The notes: a model not told the origin generated them from the letters alone. Shown: positions 32,141 through 45,052, counted from the first letter of the stretch. The stretch: 64,000 nucleotides of DNA from Geosiphon pyriformis (GCA_016748015.1 JAAOMT010000597.1:262351-326350); one strand, 5' to 3'. Made by a program: numbers and translations.

Positions 32141-33376
32141 ATGTAATTATTTATACTTGATTTTTGTTAATCATTTGGGTCGGTATTACCACAACAGGCA
32201 ACCAATCAGGTCGTTTATAATATTTCTTGAGTCATGTACCATAAACAGGATAATCATTGAAGATTGTTCTGGATTGATCTTGAAGAATATAAAAACCATT
32301 GTTCAAAACTTTGTTGATTATAAAGGGTCTTTTCTACTGGCTAGAAAATTTATTACCATAAACATTGTCTCTGTCTAAATGATATTCCAATACTAAGTTA
32401 CCAACACTTAAAGAAAGTGTTTTATATGTTTTTTTTCTTTTAAGCTTTTCTTGGAACTGTTTTATTTTTTCAAAAACAATTATTCGTGCTTCTATTAAAG
32501 AGTCAAGAATAGTACCAAGTTTTCTTTGCAAAATGTCTTTATAATTTTCTATTGTGATTTCTTCAAAGGGTATTGTCTCAATGTTAGTTTCTATTGGTAG
32601 TGTTGCTATGCATCCATAGAGCAAATAAAAAAGTTCATAACTTGTTATGTCATGATTTACAGTTCTATAAGCAAACAAAACTGAAGACAGTACTTTGTTC
32701 CATAAGTTTGTTTCTTCACTGGTTTTGGCTAGAATTTCACATAGTATTCTATTAAAATGTTTCACTAAGCCATTGGTTTGGAGTAATAAGAAGAGAAAAA
32801 TTTATAATGTATTCCCATTTTTCTACAAAGTTCTTCAACCAGTGTACTGAGAAAAGCTTTTCTTCTATTAAATAAAAGTTCTTTGGGGCAGCCATAATGG
32901 CAGATGATATCTTCATAAATGAAATTGGCTATTGAGACTGCTGTTTGATCTGGGGTGGCTCTTGCTTCTACCCACTTTGTAAGATAATCAATAGCTATAA
33001 TAATACATCTGTTGCCATCAGGAGTTATTGTTAAAGGTCTAACAACATCTATACCAATTCTGTTAAATAGTTGACCTACAGAGATTGGATGGATATCTTC
33101 TTTGTGATTGAGTTTGCCTTTTTTTTGACAGATGTCACAGGTTTTAATGTATTTAGCAATGTTTTTTTCCAAGATAGGTCAATAATAGCAAGCTAAAGTT
33201 TTCTGAATTGTTTTTGTTTTTCCAAAGTGTCTAGCTAATGGGTCAGTATGTATGTTGTATATTACAATTTCTCTTTCTTTAAATTTGATAACTCTCTGAA
33301 AGCAGTCAAAATCTTTTCTGTTTCTTTTATATAATTGGTTCTGGCAGATTAAATAGAAATTTAATTGTTTGTGCAA
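32141..33376 (-). pseudogene. Integrase of element D
   Basis: HHCC part: HTDPLARHFGKTK and CDICQKKG. The core has RIGIDVV (Asp), LLFNRRKAFL (Asn for the second Asp), and the Glu region decayed near 32765 (frame change after YYSKPMA, then KHFNRILCE). The C-terminal domain SVGNLVLEYHLDRDNVYGNK is followed by a TAG. Open parts 32334-32765, 32765-33172, 33179-33376. Confidence 0.85.
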
Positions 33377-33599
33377 ATGTTTTCTTTACTGTCAAGTATA
33401 TTCTGGTGGATATTGTTCTTTACCCAAAAATTCTATTAAGGCAGAGTAGTTGTCCAAGTCCATTATTGTGTTTGTTTGTAAAGGAGTTACTAATAATTAA
33501 GTTGGTTTGGTTTGAGAAGTTGTATTGTCACTGGATGGTAAGTCTAAAGAGAGTGTTGGCATTTTGATGATTTGCTCTTTTGTGGTGTTGAATATCATA

Positions 33600-34760
33600 G
33601 TTGAATTCATCCAAGTGAAGTATCTAGCAAGTTATTCATTTGTGTTTCAGCTTCTTTTTATTGTGCAGCCAAACCAAGACTTGATGATCTGTTACCACTA
33701 AGAATTTTGCACCAAAAAAATATTGATCCCAGTAACTAATAGCCTAAACTACTGCTAAGCATTTCTGTTCAGTAACTGAATAGTTTTTTTCTGCTGGTAT
33801 AAGGAATCTACTGGCATATGCTATAGCATGTTCTCTGCCATTTTCATTTTTCTGTAAAAAGACAGCACCAAGTCTATAGCCAGATGTATCAGTATGGAGG
33901 ATAAAAGGTTGGTCCAGATCAGATTACTTGAGAATTGGTTCAATAACAAGTTTTTCCTTTAGAATTTCAAAAGCTTTTTGTTGATGAGTGCTCCAGTAAT
34001 AATTGACATTTTTTCTTAGTAGCTAATTGAGAGGAAAAGCGATTTTGGAGAAATCCTTGATAAATTTACAATAGTAAAAGACCAAACCAAAAAAAGAGCA
34101 TAGTTCAGGAACATTCATTGGCTGTCTAATGTTTTGAACTTTTTCAACTTTAGCTGGATTAGGGAAGATTCCATCTTTTGTAATAAGATGACCAAGAAAC
34201 TGGGTGGATTGGCATTCAAAAAAAGATTTAATTGGGTTGATCTTAAGACCAGCATTTTTGAGCAGGTCAAAAACCTTCTGCAAATGTTCAAGGTATTTAT
34301 TCCAGGTTTTTGAGTAGACTATTATGTCATCTAAGTAAACTAAAACAAAGTTTTTTTTTACTGATTCAAATACTTTGGTGAGACCAAAAGACATAACTGT
34401 AAATTCATAGATGTCATACTTGGTAATAAAAGCAGTTTTCTTTCTGCTTTCTGGATCCATCTCTACTTGCCAAAATTCAGCAGTTAAATTAATGATTAAG
34501 AAGAAAGCAGCACTATTGAATTTATCTAATATTGCATCAATTTTGGGAAGTGGGTACATGTCTCTTATAGTAATGGCATTTAGTTGGCAATAGTTAACAC
34601 AGAAGCATAGAGTTCCACCTTTCTTAGATATTACTACAACTGGGAAAGCCTATTTACTCTTGGTTTCTTGTATAAATCCAAGATCTTTTATCTGGTTTAT
34701 CTCTTTCTTGATAAACTCATTATTTTGTCAATTGGATTAATAAGGCTTCAAATAAATGAG
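33600..34760 (-). pseudogene. Reverse transcriptase and RNase H of element D
   Basis: RT is open at 34023-34559: YPLPKIDAILDKFN, FLIINLTAEFWQVEMD (first Asp changed to Asn), MSFGL, and an intact box YLDDIIVYSKTW. Compared with A, an in-frame block of about 11 residues (NALSTFQCLMD) is missing just before the box. RNase H (33600-33960) is stop-broken. It retains TAA-interrupted KPY...NNEFIKKEINQIK upstream, which shows the ancestral frame that A lost by a 5-bp deletion. Confidence 0.83.
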
Positions 34761-34769
34761 ATAAGTTTC

Positions 34770-35849
34770 TTTGATAGTGATGGTGTGTTGTATTATATGG
34801 ATTTGTCTAGAGATGTTATCTTCTTTTGAAATAACTGGGCTATTTCTAGCCAACAGATTTTCAATGTCTATTTTTCTTTCTTTAAGAAAAGATTTTCTTT
34901 GTTCTACAACTAGTGATTGGATTTCAGATGGTTTATTCTCAAAGAACTTTTATACTTCTTTAAGTTCTTCTCGAAATATCAAGCTAATTGGTTCCCAATC
35001 TTTGTAATAGATTAGGCAAGATTTGCATTTATCACTTGGTGAATACAAAGATTTATTACACCAGCACTGTGCACAAGAACCATGTTACCAATAACTGTAT
35101 TTGGCTTTCTTGCCAGGTTTCCTGTCAAAGGTTCTTCTGAGGATATCATAGTAGGACCAGCAGATCAGCTTGTCATTTACTATGATTTCTTTTTTGTCAG
35201 CTTTAATATTGTCTAGTAGCTTGTCATTGCTGATGAAAATGATATAAGTGAGTTTAGCAGTTTTTTCTGGTTTTTCTGAATCTTCATCATCACTTTTATC
35301 ATTATCTGATTTATCTGATTGTTCTTTTTTTTGGTTCTGTTTGGTTGCTAAAGGAGTTGTCCAATAATGGCATTTAACCACAATAGGTTTTTCACTATAT
35401 CTGATGGTTAGTTCACAAAGTTCATAGTCAAGTAGTGCTTTGGCTTTCTTAAGCCACTCATTACCAACAATAATAGTATACTTTTTTGCTTCAGATACTT
35501 TCATATCTGTTTCAATGCTAATACCATTGATGTAAACAGAAACAGCTTTGGCTATACCCAGACCTTTTTTTTTGTCACCATGTACATTAGTCATAGGCCA
35601 AATAGAAGGTTCATCAATTTTTTTTCTAATGGCTTCCAGAAAGTGTTTGGCAATTACACTAACAGATAATTCACTGTCTAAAATTAAATCAATGAAGTAG
35701 CCAGCCACTTATGCTTTACAAATCAGAAGAATGACATTGTTGTTGTTAGCAAGTCCAGCTTGACAAGAGTGCTTGTTGGTTTTTGGTGTCTTCTTCTTTG
35801 GTATTAAGAATTTGTAAAGATCTTTTCTGAACTGTGGATAGGTCATTAG
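34770..35849 (-). pseudogene. Protease and CxxC spacer of element D (downstream part)
   Basis: Open 35085-35708: AGYFIDLILDSELSVSVI (active site DSE at 35670-35678, so dead), GNEWLKKAKALL (intact where A has a stop), an acidic Asp/Glu/Ser spacer, and RKPGKKAKYSYW. The CxxC module (CCAQCWCNK..., CKSC) follows near 35010-35080. The pol frame jumps by 844 bp at solo LTR K and resumes at 36698 in the frame expected. Confidence 0.83.
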
Positions 35850-35853
35850 TTGG

Positions 35854-36693
35854 TATTACAAGTGATTATTTTTGCTGTTGAATTGAATTACAACCCGTAA
35901 CTTGGTGCTCAAAGCTAATTGTAGTTGATAGTAATCTGAAGGTTTTGTATCTGAAGGTTTTGATGGATCTGAAGATTTTGGTTGAATTTTTTGTATAATA
36001 GACAGAGATTCAATAGTGTCAATAGTAAATATATTTTCCAAGAGTTTTCCCAATTTCTTTTTCAGTGTGGTGGCCGGATTTAGTCTGGCAGTCGTGCCCT
36101 TCTGGTAAATTATCTGATAATATATAAAATCCTACCCTTATTTCTGGGTCTTTTACCAGACTATCCTTGACATCAATAACTCAGCACTTAATCTTTAATC
36201 AATTAGTATACAACAACAAATCAAAATAAAATAAAGAAAAAGAAATAAAAAATAAAGAAAGAAAAAAAATAAGCCAAGATGATTTGCAGATTAGTATCCC
36301 ATCAATAGCTGTGATCAAGAGCTATTATTCCAGTGTAGTTAAGTATCAATTACTATCAACATGAAGGGTTGATAGTGGGGAGTGGATTTGAGATATGAAA
36401 TAATTATTTATTTGATGATTGTGTTTTTAGGTTAAGGATTCTGTGGTATTGATTCTGTCTTTTCTGTTTCTAATTCTACTGCTATATATACATAATTGAA
36501 ATTTCTCAATTTCTTGATTCTTCATGACAGGAATCCTGGAATTCCTAGAATCCTGCAATTCCTTTGAGAGGAATCCTGGAATTCTGGAATCCTGCAATTC
36601 CTGAGAGGAATCCTGGAATTCCACATTTACTATGCTTACTTCTGATTGGCTAATAATTATGCTAATATATTTCCTATATTTCTATGAGTAACA
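35854..36693 (-). mobile_element. Solo LTR K inside element D
   Basis: 840 bp family 1 LTR, TATTACAAG (decayed TGTTACAG) to TATGAGTAACA, with a perfect duplication ttgg (35850-35853, 36694-36697). Carries CCGTAACTTGGTGCTC, the CAATAGC/GCTATT stem, hairpin ACTATCAACA...GTTGATAGT, TATA box and GAATTCC-type U3 (36530-36625). It interrupts pol of D just upstream of protease. Fifth level of nesting. Confidence 0.92.
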
Positions 36694-36697
36694 TTGG

Positions 36698-37029
36698 CTA
36701 AATGTAATGTGTGCTGGGGTTTCCATGAGATTTTTAACAACAGAATAAGATCTAGATTTTTGTACAATTTCTGGGGGTTTTAACTTTGGAAGATTTTTAA
36801 AAACTTTAGTTTTTGGTGGCTCATTGTTGTTAGCAGCAAAAGTTGAGGCTTTGTTGGGATTTAGAATAAAATCAACCTTGGCTTTCTTCTTTTTTCTTGT
36901 TAAGTCAGAGGTGTTGATTGCCAGTTCATCCATATTATGATCATCATTAGTTAGGTTAAAAGCAAAAAAGGAGTTTTTTTCTGGTTGGCTTGTATTTTCA
37001 CCCTTTGGAGATGTGCCTACCAGTTTAAA
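36698..37029 (-). pseudogene. Start of pol in element D
   Basis: From the heptamer (37023-37029) the -1 frame reads KLVGTSPKGENTSQPEKNSF, then DELAINTSDLTRKKKKAKVD and PPKTKVFKNLPKLKPPEIVQ. It has no ATG near its beginning, as in A, which supports expression as a Gag-Pol fusion by frameshift. Confidence 0.8.
37017..37029 (-). promoter_or_regulatory. -1 frameshift heptamer and gag stop (element D)
   Basis: Gag codons CCT TTA AAC TGG TAG: the slippery heptamer T TTA AAC and the gag stop are identical in register to element A, although the neighbouring codons differ. Conservation in a second copy supports a real site. Confidence 0.8.
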
Positions 37030-38570
37030 GGCTGATAAACAGTGGCTTTAACTAGGGGATTCTTTCCAAAGAAATTGATGTTGGCATGATTGGGTTTTTA
37101 ATTAGGAACATTATTACTGTTGAGTCTGTTATTCTGAGTGTTATTATTTCTAGAAGCTGAAAGAGACAATGGAGGATTGTTGCAGTCTTTTGAGAAGTGT
37201 CTAGTTAGTCCACAGTAATAGCACACAGGTGGGCCACGATTTTGCTGTCTTTGATATAGTAGTTGTTGGGGCTAATTGAAGCAGGATTCAAATCTGGGTC
37301 TTTGGATTTATTGATTTTTTCTAACTGCTTGGGCCAAAGATTCTAATAACCAGGCAAGATTTGTTGTGAGCCTATCTATTAATTGTTTATTTGGATCTTG
37401 AATTTGGATAGCAAAAGAGGTAGCAGCCATTTGTAGAGCAGGAGCCATAATAAAAACAGAAGCAAAAACTGGAAGGATGGATCTCAGATGCATCCTTTGG
37501 TTATTTTCTATTTTCTGGGCAAGTTTAATAGCCATATCTATTGTGAAATTATCTTTCAAGACCAGAAGAGGCCAAAGAGCATATGATAGATTAGTTCTTA
37601 GTTTTTTTGTGAAGGAATATATTTTTTGCTCTTTTGTCCAATTTTTTTCAAAGTCTACCCGTTTAATAAGTTTTCTTATTGCTTTGGCATATTTCATCAC
37701 AATCTCACCAGGGCCTTAAGTTTTTCTTTTTAATTCCATATGCCATTTGGATATTAAGATAGGAGTTCTAAATTTTATTTCAAACTGGATAATAAAAGAG
37801 ATGTTGTCTTTTCTAACATTTGCTAATGCTTATCTAATGATTTTTTGCTGAGCATTAGCATTGGTTTTTTGTGAGAACCAAGTAGCAAAAAAGTCTTGAA
37901 GGTAGCCACCAACAATTTGAAACTTGTATTCATTATCATATTGGTTGGCTGTGACCACTTTTTCAAAGTTATTTAACTATTCAATTGGATTTTATATATC
38001 ACCTCTAAATAATAGTAGTGAAGTATTGTTTCTTTGTCCTAAAGCAGTTTGTATGCCTTGGAGGGCAATCAGAATGTTTTGTTGTATAGAGTCATTAGCC
38101 ATTGGTTCAGGGGTAACTGTTTGTGTAGATAAGTCTGATTTACTTTATAAAAAGTCAAAAACAGGAGCAGTTTGATAGCTTTCTTTTTCTGTTTCAAAAG
38201 AAGTTTCAGTTGCTTAATGGGCAGCAATCCAAATGTGAATTTGATGATTCAGATATTCGAAATCAAGGGGCTGTTGTTCAAAGGTTGTAAAGTATAAAAG
38301 CTAATTGATACTGTTGTTTCTTTCTTTAAAGTTGTCTTTAAAATAAGCTTGGTTAAAGTAATAGGTTATATAGGCTGTATAGGTTTTAGCTAAATGCTTA
38401 TTCAAGAATCAGTTCTAAAAGTTTTGGAATTGTCTGCTAGATTGTTTTTTAATGGGAAAGCAAATCAAGCAGGAGGGCAAAAAATTGAGTTCAATAAAGT
38501 CTAAATCGTTTTTGTTATATGCTTCAAAGTGTTCTTTTGATTGTTGTGGCAGGTATGAATAATCACCTAT
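37030..38570 (-). pseudogene. gag: gag of element D
   Basis: CCHC knuckle CYYCGLTRHFSKDC (about 37180-37225), then toward the N-terminus the capsid (37308-37700): YAKAIRKLIKRVDF, TKEQKIYSFTKKLRTNLSYA, MDMAIKLAQKIENNQRMH. The initiator is ATA at the position of A's ATG (near 38567), so the copy has lost its start. Upstream stops break the N-terminal part (37730-38500). Confidence 0.84.
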
Positions 38571-38598
38571 ATAATAGAAAGCAAAGTAGATTTTGACA

Positions 38599-38616
38599 AC
38601 CTCACAGAGAGCACCA
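38599..38616 (-). other. Primer binding site of element D
   Basis: Sense TGGTGCTCTCTGTGAGGT, one C-to-T and T-to-C difference from A within 18 bases. It predicts the same tRNA. Confidence 0.75.
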
Positions 38617-38622
38617 CTTTTA

Positions 38623-39313
38623 TGTTATGGGTTGGAGTAACAAGCTAACAGATAGCAAGAGAAAACAGGATTGTAGGGTGATGGAAATAATCAAAGGGAA
38701 TTCAACTTCAAAGAGTGAATTGAATAAGTATAGATTCAATGTATGAGATCAGTCTTATAAAATATCTCAGTTGCTATACTTTTCAAAAGATAACCAGGAA
38801 TTTGAAGGTAGAAGGATAGTCCATATTGTTAACAAATAATCACATACTGATATAATTCTATGCTTCACGTCAGTGCTCTTAAAATTTAATATCAAGTATC
38901 AGATGTATTCTTTAGTCATGTTTTATTCAATAATTTTTAAATGCTGTAATTACATGTTTCAGGAAAAGCATAAAGAATAACCAACAAATAATCTTTTATT
39001 CCAAGATGTTCAGATACTTAAAGGTAGGGAAAGAGAAATTAGCAATAAGAGAATGATTGAGATGAAAGTTGTTATTTTATTTATTTGATTTCCTTGATTT
39101 CTATATGCTTTTTTACAGCTAAAAAATTTATTACTTATATAGCTATCAAAAGTGGTCAATAATCAGGTCAACAACTAGGTCAATGATCAGATTAACAATC
39201 AAGTCATTAATCAGGTCAATGATCACTTTCTAAAAATAGAATGGCTAATTTATATGACATTAATGGTTAATACATGTGATAATTAATAAGAAGTATAAGT
39301 TTCAACCATAACA
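38623..39313 (-). repeat. Element D 5' LTR
   Basis: 691 bp, TGTTATGGGTTGG to CAACCATAACA. Includes 6 units of the 12-bp array (39154-39225). The duplication atac follows immediately. Confidence 0.92.
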
Positions 39314-39946
39314 ATACCATTGACTTCAAAAGAGAAGTTGTCAATTTTGCCAATAGGAGTTTTGGTTACTCTATCTGCTGTGATAATTTTGGCACTGGCA
39401 GTGTGATCAACTCAGCAACTTAATAGATTTATAAGTTGTTATGTAATAATGCTGCTGGCTAATCCACTGTTTAAGATCAGTTTGATAAACTGATCATCAA
39501 CTTTGGCATTTGTATACATTGCAGTAATAAGTTTTAATTTAAGAGTGGCTCTACTAAATAGTAGTGTTTTAACTGGTTTTTCTAGTTTAAAAGAGAAAAT
39601 AGCAGTAAGTGATTTATTTTTAATGATAGTGGCTGGAGATATGTTGTTGATAAGTAGTTGAATCTAACTGAATTTGGTGTCTTCTGGGATAACCAGAAAA
39701 CTTAAATAGTTCTAAGAATATGGGTTTGATTATACCCAGTTTCTGAACTCTATTGGTGAAATCTCAATGGTTGACTTAATAAACTGGAGATCAGTTGGTG
39801 TATTATTATTGCCAATCTCCAGTTTTGTTGGGTGTAGGTGATTCTTGGCTTTTGATTTCTGAATGATATTTAAGCTGAATTTAATGACAATGTTTAAACT
39901 GGTTGGAGTTGATAGATTATTTGTGGCTACAGCTAATATATTATGG
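39314..39946 (-). pseudogene. Element C: protease and gag C-terminal segment
   Basis: The piece of C between D and E. The protease active site reads LILNSGLASSIIT (NSG at 39473-39481; Asp lost). Upstream is the Ser/Pro linker matching 26340-26800 of B. Element E enters at 39946 with duplication atgg. Confidence 0.82.
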
Positions 39947-40712
39947 TGTTACAGATGATTATTTGGAGTCTCAAATCAAATAACAAATCTATAACTTGGT
40001 GCTTGGTTGGTATTCTGGAATTGATATCTAAAGATGAGATTTATCTGAAGGTTTTGTTGTGAAGTTCTTTGTATAATGAACAGAGATTTAATGGATGGTT
40101 TTATCCATAACTTCCTGAAACTGCAGTTTTGTCAAATTTCTTTCTCAGCATAGTGGCTGGTAATCCTTCTGGTAAGCTATCCTTAAATCTATAAGTGTTT
40201 TACTCTTGTTTCACAGATCTTTTACCAGTTCCTATAATGTCTGTAACTCAGCACTTAATTCTTAATCAATTTAGTAAAACCAAAGAAATAACAAAAAAAT
40301 ACAAGAAAAATAAAAGAAGATAAAGAATAAACAAAAGCAATTACAAGTTAGTATCCTGTCAATAGTCGTGATTAAGAGCTATTGTTCTAGCATGATTAAG
40401 TATCAATTATTATCAACATGAAGTGTTGATAGTGAAGAGTGGGTTGAGATAGTGAATAATTATTTATTGATATTTGTAAATTAGAAGGTTGCTTAGATCA
40501 AATCTAGACTAAAAAGTTTGTCTTTTTTCTTTCTAATGCTATTACTATATATACATAATTTGAGTTCTATGAGATCACTCACATTCTCGAACGATGTGCT
40601 ATAATTTCTCAAGCAATGCTCACATTGCTAAGCAATGTGCTCATGTGCTAACTACTACTTTCTTATTGGTCTACTATTTTTTTCTATATCTGTTTTCTTT
40701 GTATAAGTAATA
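39947..40712 (-). repeat. Element E 3' LTR
   Basis: TGTTACAGATGATTATTTGG to TATAAGTAATA. U3 is the AGCAATGT type (40580-40640), with fewer units than the partner LTR. TATA box at about 40549, AATAAA in the tract near 40452-40466. Confidence 0.92.
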
Positions 40713-41634
40713 TTATCTTCTCCTTTTTAATATTGAGCTCCGTCAAAATCTTCATTTTGAATTAATTCCAATATTTTTTTTTCAAGTATTGTTTGTTTGA
40801 CTCTGTTTTTCATGTCTTCTACTTGTGTATTGTTTATTCTTCCCCATTGGTTAATGGTTATGGTTTCCATGTCAGAGTGTAACAGTATTTTTGGATAGTT
40901 CTGAAATATGTTGTGTAATCTGTACATTGTTTTAACATGTAGTGTTGAATTTGTTTTCTTTCTGATAAATTCTTCAATTTGTTGTATTATCTCTTGGTTG
41001 AATATTCTCTTGGATTTGTTGATATACAACTTCTAAATATTCAACTTTTGACCTAACTGGTAGTAGCAATATGATATTGGAAGTCAGTCTGTTCATTGCT
41101 TCCAATTTTTTTTTATAAGCTCTTTTGTTGGTGTCATAATAGGTATTTTCCCAAAAGTGTTCTTCACTTTTTCTATTAAGTTATTTGTCTAGTTTTTATC
41201 ATTTTTTGGTGGTCACTGATATGGTGTATTCTTTGTCTTTCTTTGGGTGTTTTGATAGCAAATTATTTGTTTATTAATAACAATTTCTATGTCCAACTGT
41301 TGTTGACTTATGGCCTGGAACAATTGTTGAGCTATAGTGTGAATATGATCTGGTATTTCCATTTTCTTGGTTGCTTTTGTTATGTGTACTGTCTCTTTAT
41401 ATACTCTTTTGGTTGTTCAATTTGACATGTTTGGTTCAATAATTATGATTGGTTCCAGATCTTGTGGAATCTTATCTGGTTGAACTAGTATTCTTTGTAC
41501 TCCCAGTTGTAGAATGTTATTGGTAGATGATGATGCTATCTGGTGATATTGTTTTAGTCAATTACTATGTGCTGCTTTGGCTAAGATTTTGTTGTCTCAT
41601 TTTAATTTATAAGCTCCATTTCCTAGAATTTCTT
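40713..41634 (-). pseudogene. PPT and C-terminal tail of element E
   Basis: PPT AAAAAGGAGAAGATAA (40713-40728) overlaps the tail stop (40727-40729, EDFDGAQY-stop). The last 100 residues are open (40727-41029): KSKRIFNQEIIQQIEEFIRK, LHNIFQNYPKILLHSDMETI and VKQTILEKKILELIQNEDF. This is mostly helical. Upstream the tail is broken by stops and matches B and F. Function unknown. Confidence 0.72.
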
Positions 41635-42750
41635 CTATGTGAAATAGTCTGTCCTATTTGGGGTTGAATTTTCTATTCTATTGTTTTTCCGCTTTGGTAT
41701 GATGTAAAAGTACTTTGTCTCCAATCTTGAATTCAACTGGTTTGTCTGGTAGTTGGTTATCATGTTTTTTTTTTGTTTTTCTTGTAACTTTTGGATGTTA
41801 TCAGCTGCTTTCCATTGTTTGTTTTCTAGTGTTTCTATTAAGTCATATGTTCTTCTTAACAATGTTTTTTGGAAATTCTCTTCTGTTATTGATTTAGTTG
41901 GATATGTATTGATCTCTATCTTAACTGATAATATTGCTGTTTTATCATATACCAATTTAAATAGTATTGCTTGTGTGGTATCTTGCTTCATTGTTCAATA
42001 AGCAAACAATACTGATGGTATAAACAAATCCTATTCTTCTTGATTTTTTTAGCTGATTTTGGCAATTGCTTCACACAGTGTTCTATTAAATCTTTTAACT
42101 AACCCATTTGTTTGTAGATGGTATGGTGATAATAATGGTCTTTTTATTCCAAATCTTTGGCTTAATTCTGCTAATGTTCTATTCACAAAGTGAGTTCTTT
42201 GATCAAATAATAATTCTTTTGGACATCTATGTTGACAGATCAAATCTTAATAAACGAATTTGGCAACAGATTCTGCATCTGCTCTTTGAATGACTTTTGT
42301 TTCTGGCCATTTTGTGAGATAATTCATGACTACTGCAATATATCTGTTGTCTCTGCTGGTGATTGTTAATGGTCCAACTAAGTCAATTCTAATATGGTCA
42401 AATGGTTGTCTCACTTTGATTGGTCTCAATGGTTCACTAGGTTTTGTTCCACCTCTTCTTTGACAAACATCACAACTTTGAACATATTGAATGATGTCTG
42501 GATACATTGATGGCCAATAGTATCTTTTCCTAGTTCTTTCTATGGTTGCTTCTTTATGAAAATATCCTGCTGTTAGATCTGAGTACATATTGAACAATAT
42601 TGTTTCTTTCTCTGGTTTTGTAATTACTCTTGTTGGCTGGTCTGGATTTCTTCTGTTTTTCCAGTACAGTATATTTTGATAACTGATAAAATATTTTAAT
42701 TGTTGTTTTATGTTGTTTTGTTCTTTTTGAGATAATTTTTCTTTGAACAA
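41635..42750 (-). pseudogene. Integrase of element E
   Basis: Zinc domain HKEATIERTRKRYYW and CDVCQRRG. Core: HIRIDLVGPL (first Asp), LLFDQRTHFVN (second Asp kept) and NGLVKRFNRTL (Glu changed to Lys). So one of three catalytic residues is lost, a different one from B and C. The C-terminal domain is frameshifted after KQKKN (41635-41991). Frame consistent at 41635-42750. Confidence 0.87.
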
Positions 42751-42899
42751 TTGGGTATTTATATAATGTTGAAGTTGTTAGTATTTTTGTATATTCATCT
42801 TTTGTTATATTTTTGGGTTGAAATGTTTTTAGATTTGTCTCATTCTCAACAGACCATCAGTATTTCTATTGTCTTTTCCTTTTTTATAATGTACTGTAT

Positions 42900-44150
42900 A
42901 ATTGAATGGTAAAAGTTCTATTTTTTATCTGGCATGGTGATCATCTCCAAATTTTTGTTTCTGGATTGAAGTCAATCCTTTGTGATCAGTATATACATTA
43001 AACTTCTGACTCAAGTATTTTTTTTATTTAATGATAGCCCAATAGATAGCTAAGTGTTTTAATGCTGGAGTTTCATAATTTTTTTCCACTGGACTTAAGC
43101 TTCTACTGGCATAAGCTATTAGATGTTCTCTTCCATCCAGTCTTTTTTGCAATAGTACTGCTCCCAATGCTTAACCAGATGCATCAGTGGTAATTATGAA
43201 TGGTTTGCTGTAATCTGAATACATTAATACTGGAACTTGAATAAGCTTTCTTCTTAATGTGTCAAATGCTTTTTGTTGAGCTTTGGTCCATTCATACTTC
43301 ACATTCTTGGTTTGTAGATGATAAAGTGGCTGAGCCAGTTTTGAAAAGTCTTTAATAAAACAGCAATAGTAGTCTGTGAACCCCAAAAATGCTCTTAGTT
43401 CTGTCAAGTTGGTTGGTACTGGAAAGTTTTTAACTACTTCAATCTTGTCTGGATCTATTTTGATTCTATCTTTGCTTACAACATGTCCCAAAAGTTGAGT
43501 TCAGTTTTTCCAAAAAAATATTTGGTTGTATTTAGTTTCAATCTGGCTCTTCTTAATTTTTCAAACACTTGTTGGAGATGATGCAGATGATTATCAAATG
43601 TTTTTGAGAATACATTGGTATCATCTAAGTATATGACTACTGATTTCCATAGTAGCTCAGTATATACAATTTCTATTAGCCGTTGGAATGTTGCTAGTAC
43701 ATTCATCAAGCCAAATGGCATAACTTCAAATTCAAAATTTCTTTCTCGGATTGTGAAAGCCATTTTCTCCTTATTTTCTGGCTTCATGACTACTTGTCAG
43801 TAACTACTGTCTAAATCTAATATTGAGAACCATTTTTTCCCGCTAAAAGCATCAAATAATTCTTGGATCTTTGGGGTTGGATAGCTATCATCTTTAGTTA
43901 CTCTATTCAGTTTTTGGTAGTCTATACAAAAATAAATTTTTCCATTATTTTTGCATACCAGTACCACTGGTGATGACTATGGACTCATTGATGATTGTAT
44001 TAATCCATTGTCAAACATTTGGTTGATTTATTGATGAATGATTTCATGACTGGCTGGTGGTACTCTGTATGCTTGTTGTTTGATTGGCATTGCATTTCCA
44101 GTTTTAATCTGATGTTGGATGATATTGGTGTGGCCAAATTCATTTTCGCT
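42900..44150 (-). pseudogene. Reverse transcriptase and RNase H of element E
   Basis: The RT box YLDDTNVFSKTF is intact (43620-43631). Before it lie TIRERNFEFEVMPFGLMN and the stop-broken fingers (43800-44100). The thumb continues KYFFGKTELNFW, where a 1-base change shifts frame; it resumes as GHVVSKDRIKIDPDKIEVVK (43171-43491). RNase H starts FIITTDASG with intact Asp, then stops. RT of E is the best-preserved family 1 active site. Confidence 0.86.
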
Positions 44151-44267
44151 AGTAAAGATGTTATTGAAATTGTTGAGTAACATCCTTAGTTGCATCTGTT
44201 AAAGTGGGTCTAGATTCCCCATGTTTATCTGTTCTAATTGTTTTGGTTGGAGCAGATAACATTCACT

Positions 44268-45052
44268 TTACTTATAGATGGTTTGTGATGTGATGTCCAC
44301 ATATCCACAAAGCTGTGGAAAATCTGGAATATGGTCTGGTGGTTGTTTCTCAACTTCAGTGGTTAAATATCTAATGATGGTTCCCTTTGGTATTTCAATA
44401 ACATTTCCTGTTGTGTTGTAGATAGGAACTTTGATGTTTTTGGAACTTTTGGCTGATATGTAAAGATTAGTGAGTCCAATCTCTCCTGATTTACAAATGG
44501 TGGCTTCTGCTTCAAACAACTGAGCTTGATCCTTTACTTCTCTTTTTATGGCTAACATATACTGATCATATGATGGAATAGAAATTGATTGATGTATTGA
44601 GATAATTTCTCCTTTGTTAATAACCTCTTCTTTTACCATATTAACTAGTATGTCTATTCTACCCATTAATCCGAATTCCTGTACTCCTCTAGCAGTAATC
44701 CCTAATTCTTTCCTGTTTTCCACTAATACTAATTGAGCTACTTTTACCAGAGGTAAGAAGATTGCCTAAGCTATTTTTTTATTTGGATCTATGATATATG
44801 CATTTTCTGAGTCATTTTGTAGCATAGCAATAATATTTTCTATGTATTCTGTGTCAATTATTCCTTCTCTGATGTTAATTTTTTTTTTGCTAGACTACTT
44901 TTAGATACTAATTGAACTATGGTTGTTACTGAAATTTCCAGTGCTATTTTGAGATCAATACTGGTGCACAAATGAGGTTTCAATTTAATGACATCCTTCC
45001 TTGAATATCTCAGATCAAACCCTGTATCAGTATCATGTGCGTGTTCTGACAT
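44268..45052 (-). pseudogene. dUTPase and RT linker of element E
   Basis: Motif I TGFDLRY (44990-45030), II LVSKSSLAKKK then a frameshift in a poly-T tract (44878-44890), III in another frame (about 44830-44870), IV VKVAQLVLV (44735-44760), V ARGVQEFGLMGR (44658-44690; FGSTG has become FGLMG). The following linker (44268-44660) is open: QSISIPSYDQYML, TNLYISAKSSKNIKVPIYN and PDFPQLCGYVDITSQTIYK. The active-site Asp of motif III is in the shifted part. Dead, but it confirms that dUTPase is a family trait. Confidence 0.84.

Larger units (their letters stand above)
30849..39313 (-). mobile_element. Element D: family 2 retrotransposon with nested solo LTR
   Basis: Perfect 4-bp duplication atac (30845-30848, 39314-39317); LTRs 30849-31483 and 38623-39313. 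The order is the same as in element A. It is interrupted by solo LTR K at 35854-36693; without K it is about 7.6 kb. It lies in the protease region of C. More decayed than A in gag (start ATG is ATA, near 38567) and protease (DSG is DSE), but it retains the YLDD box in RT. Confidence 0.92.
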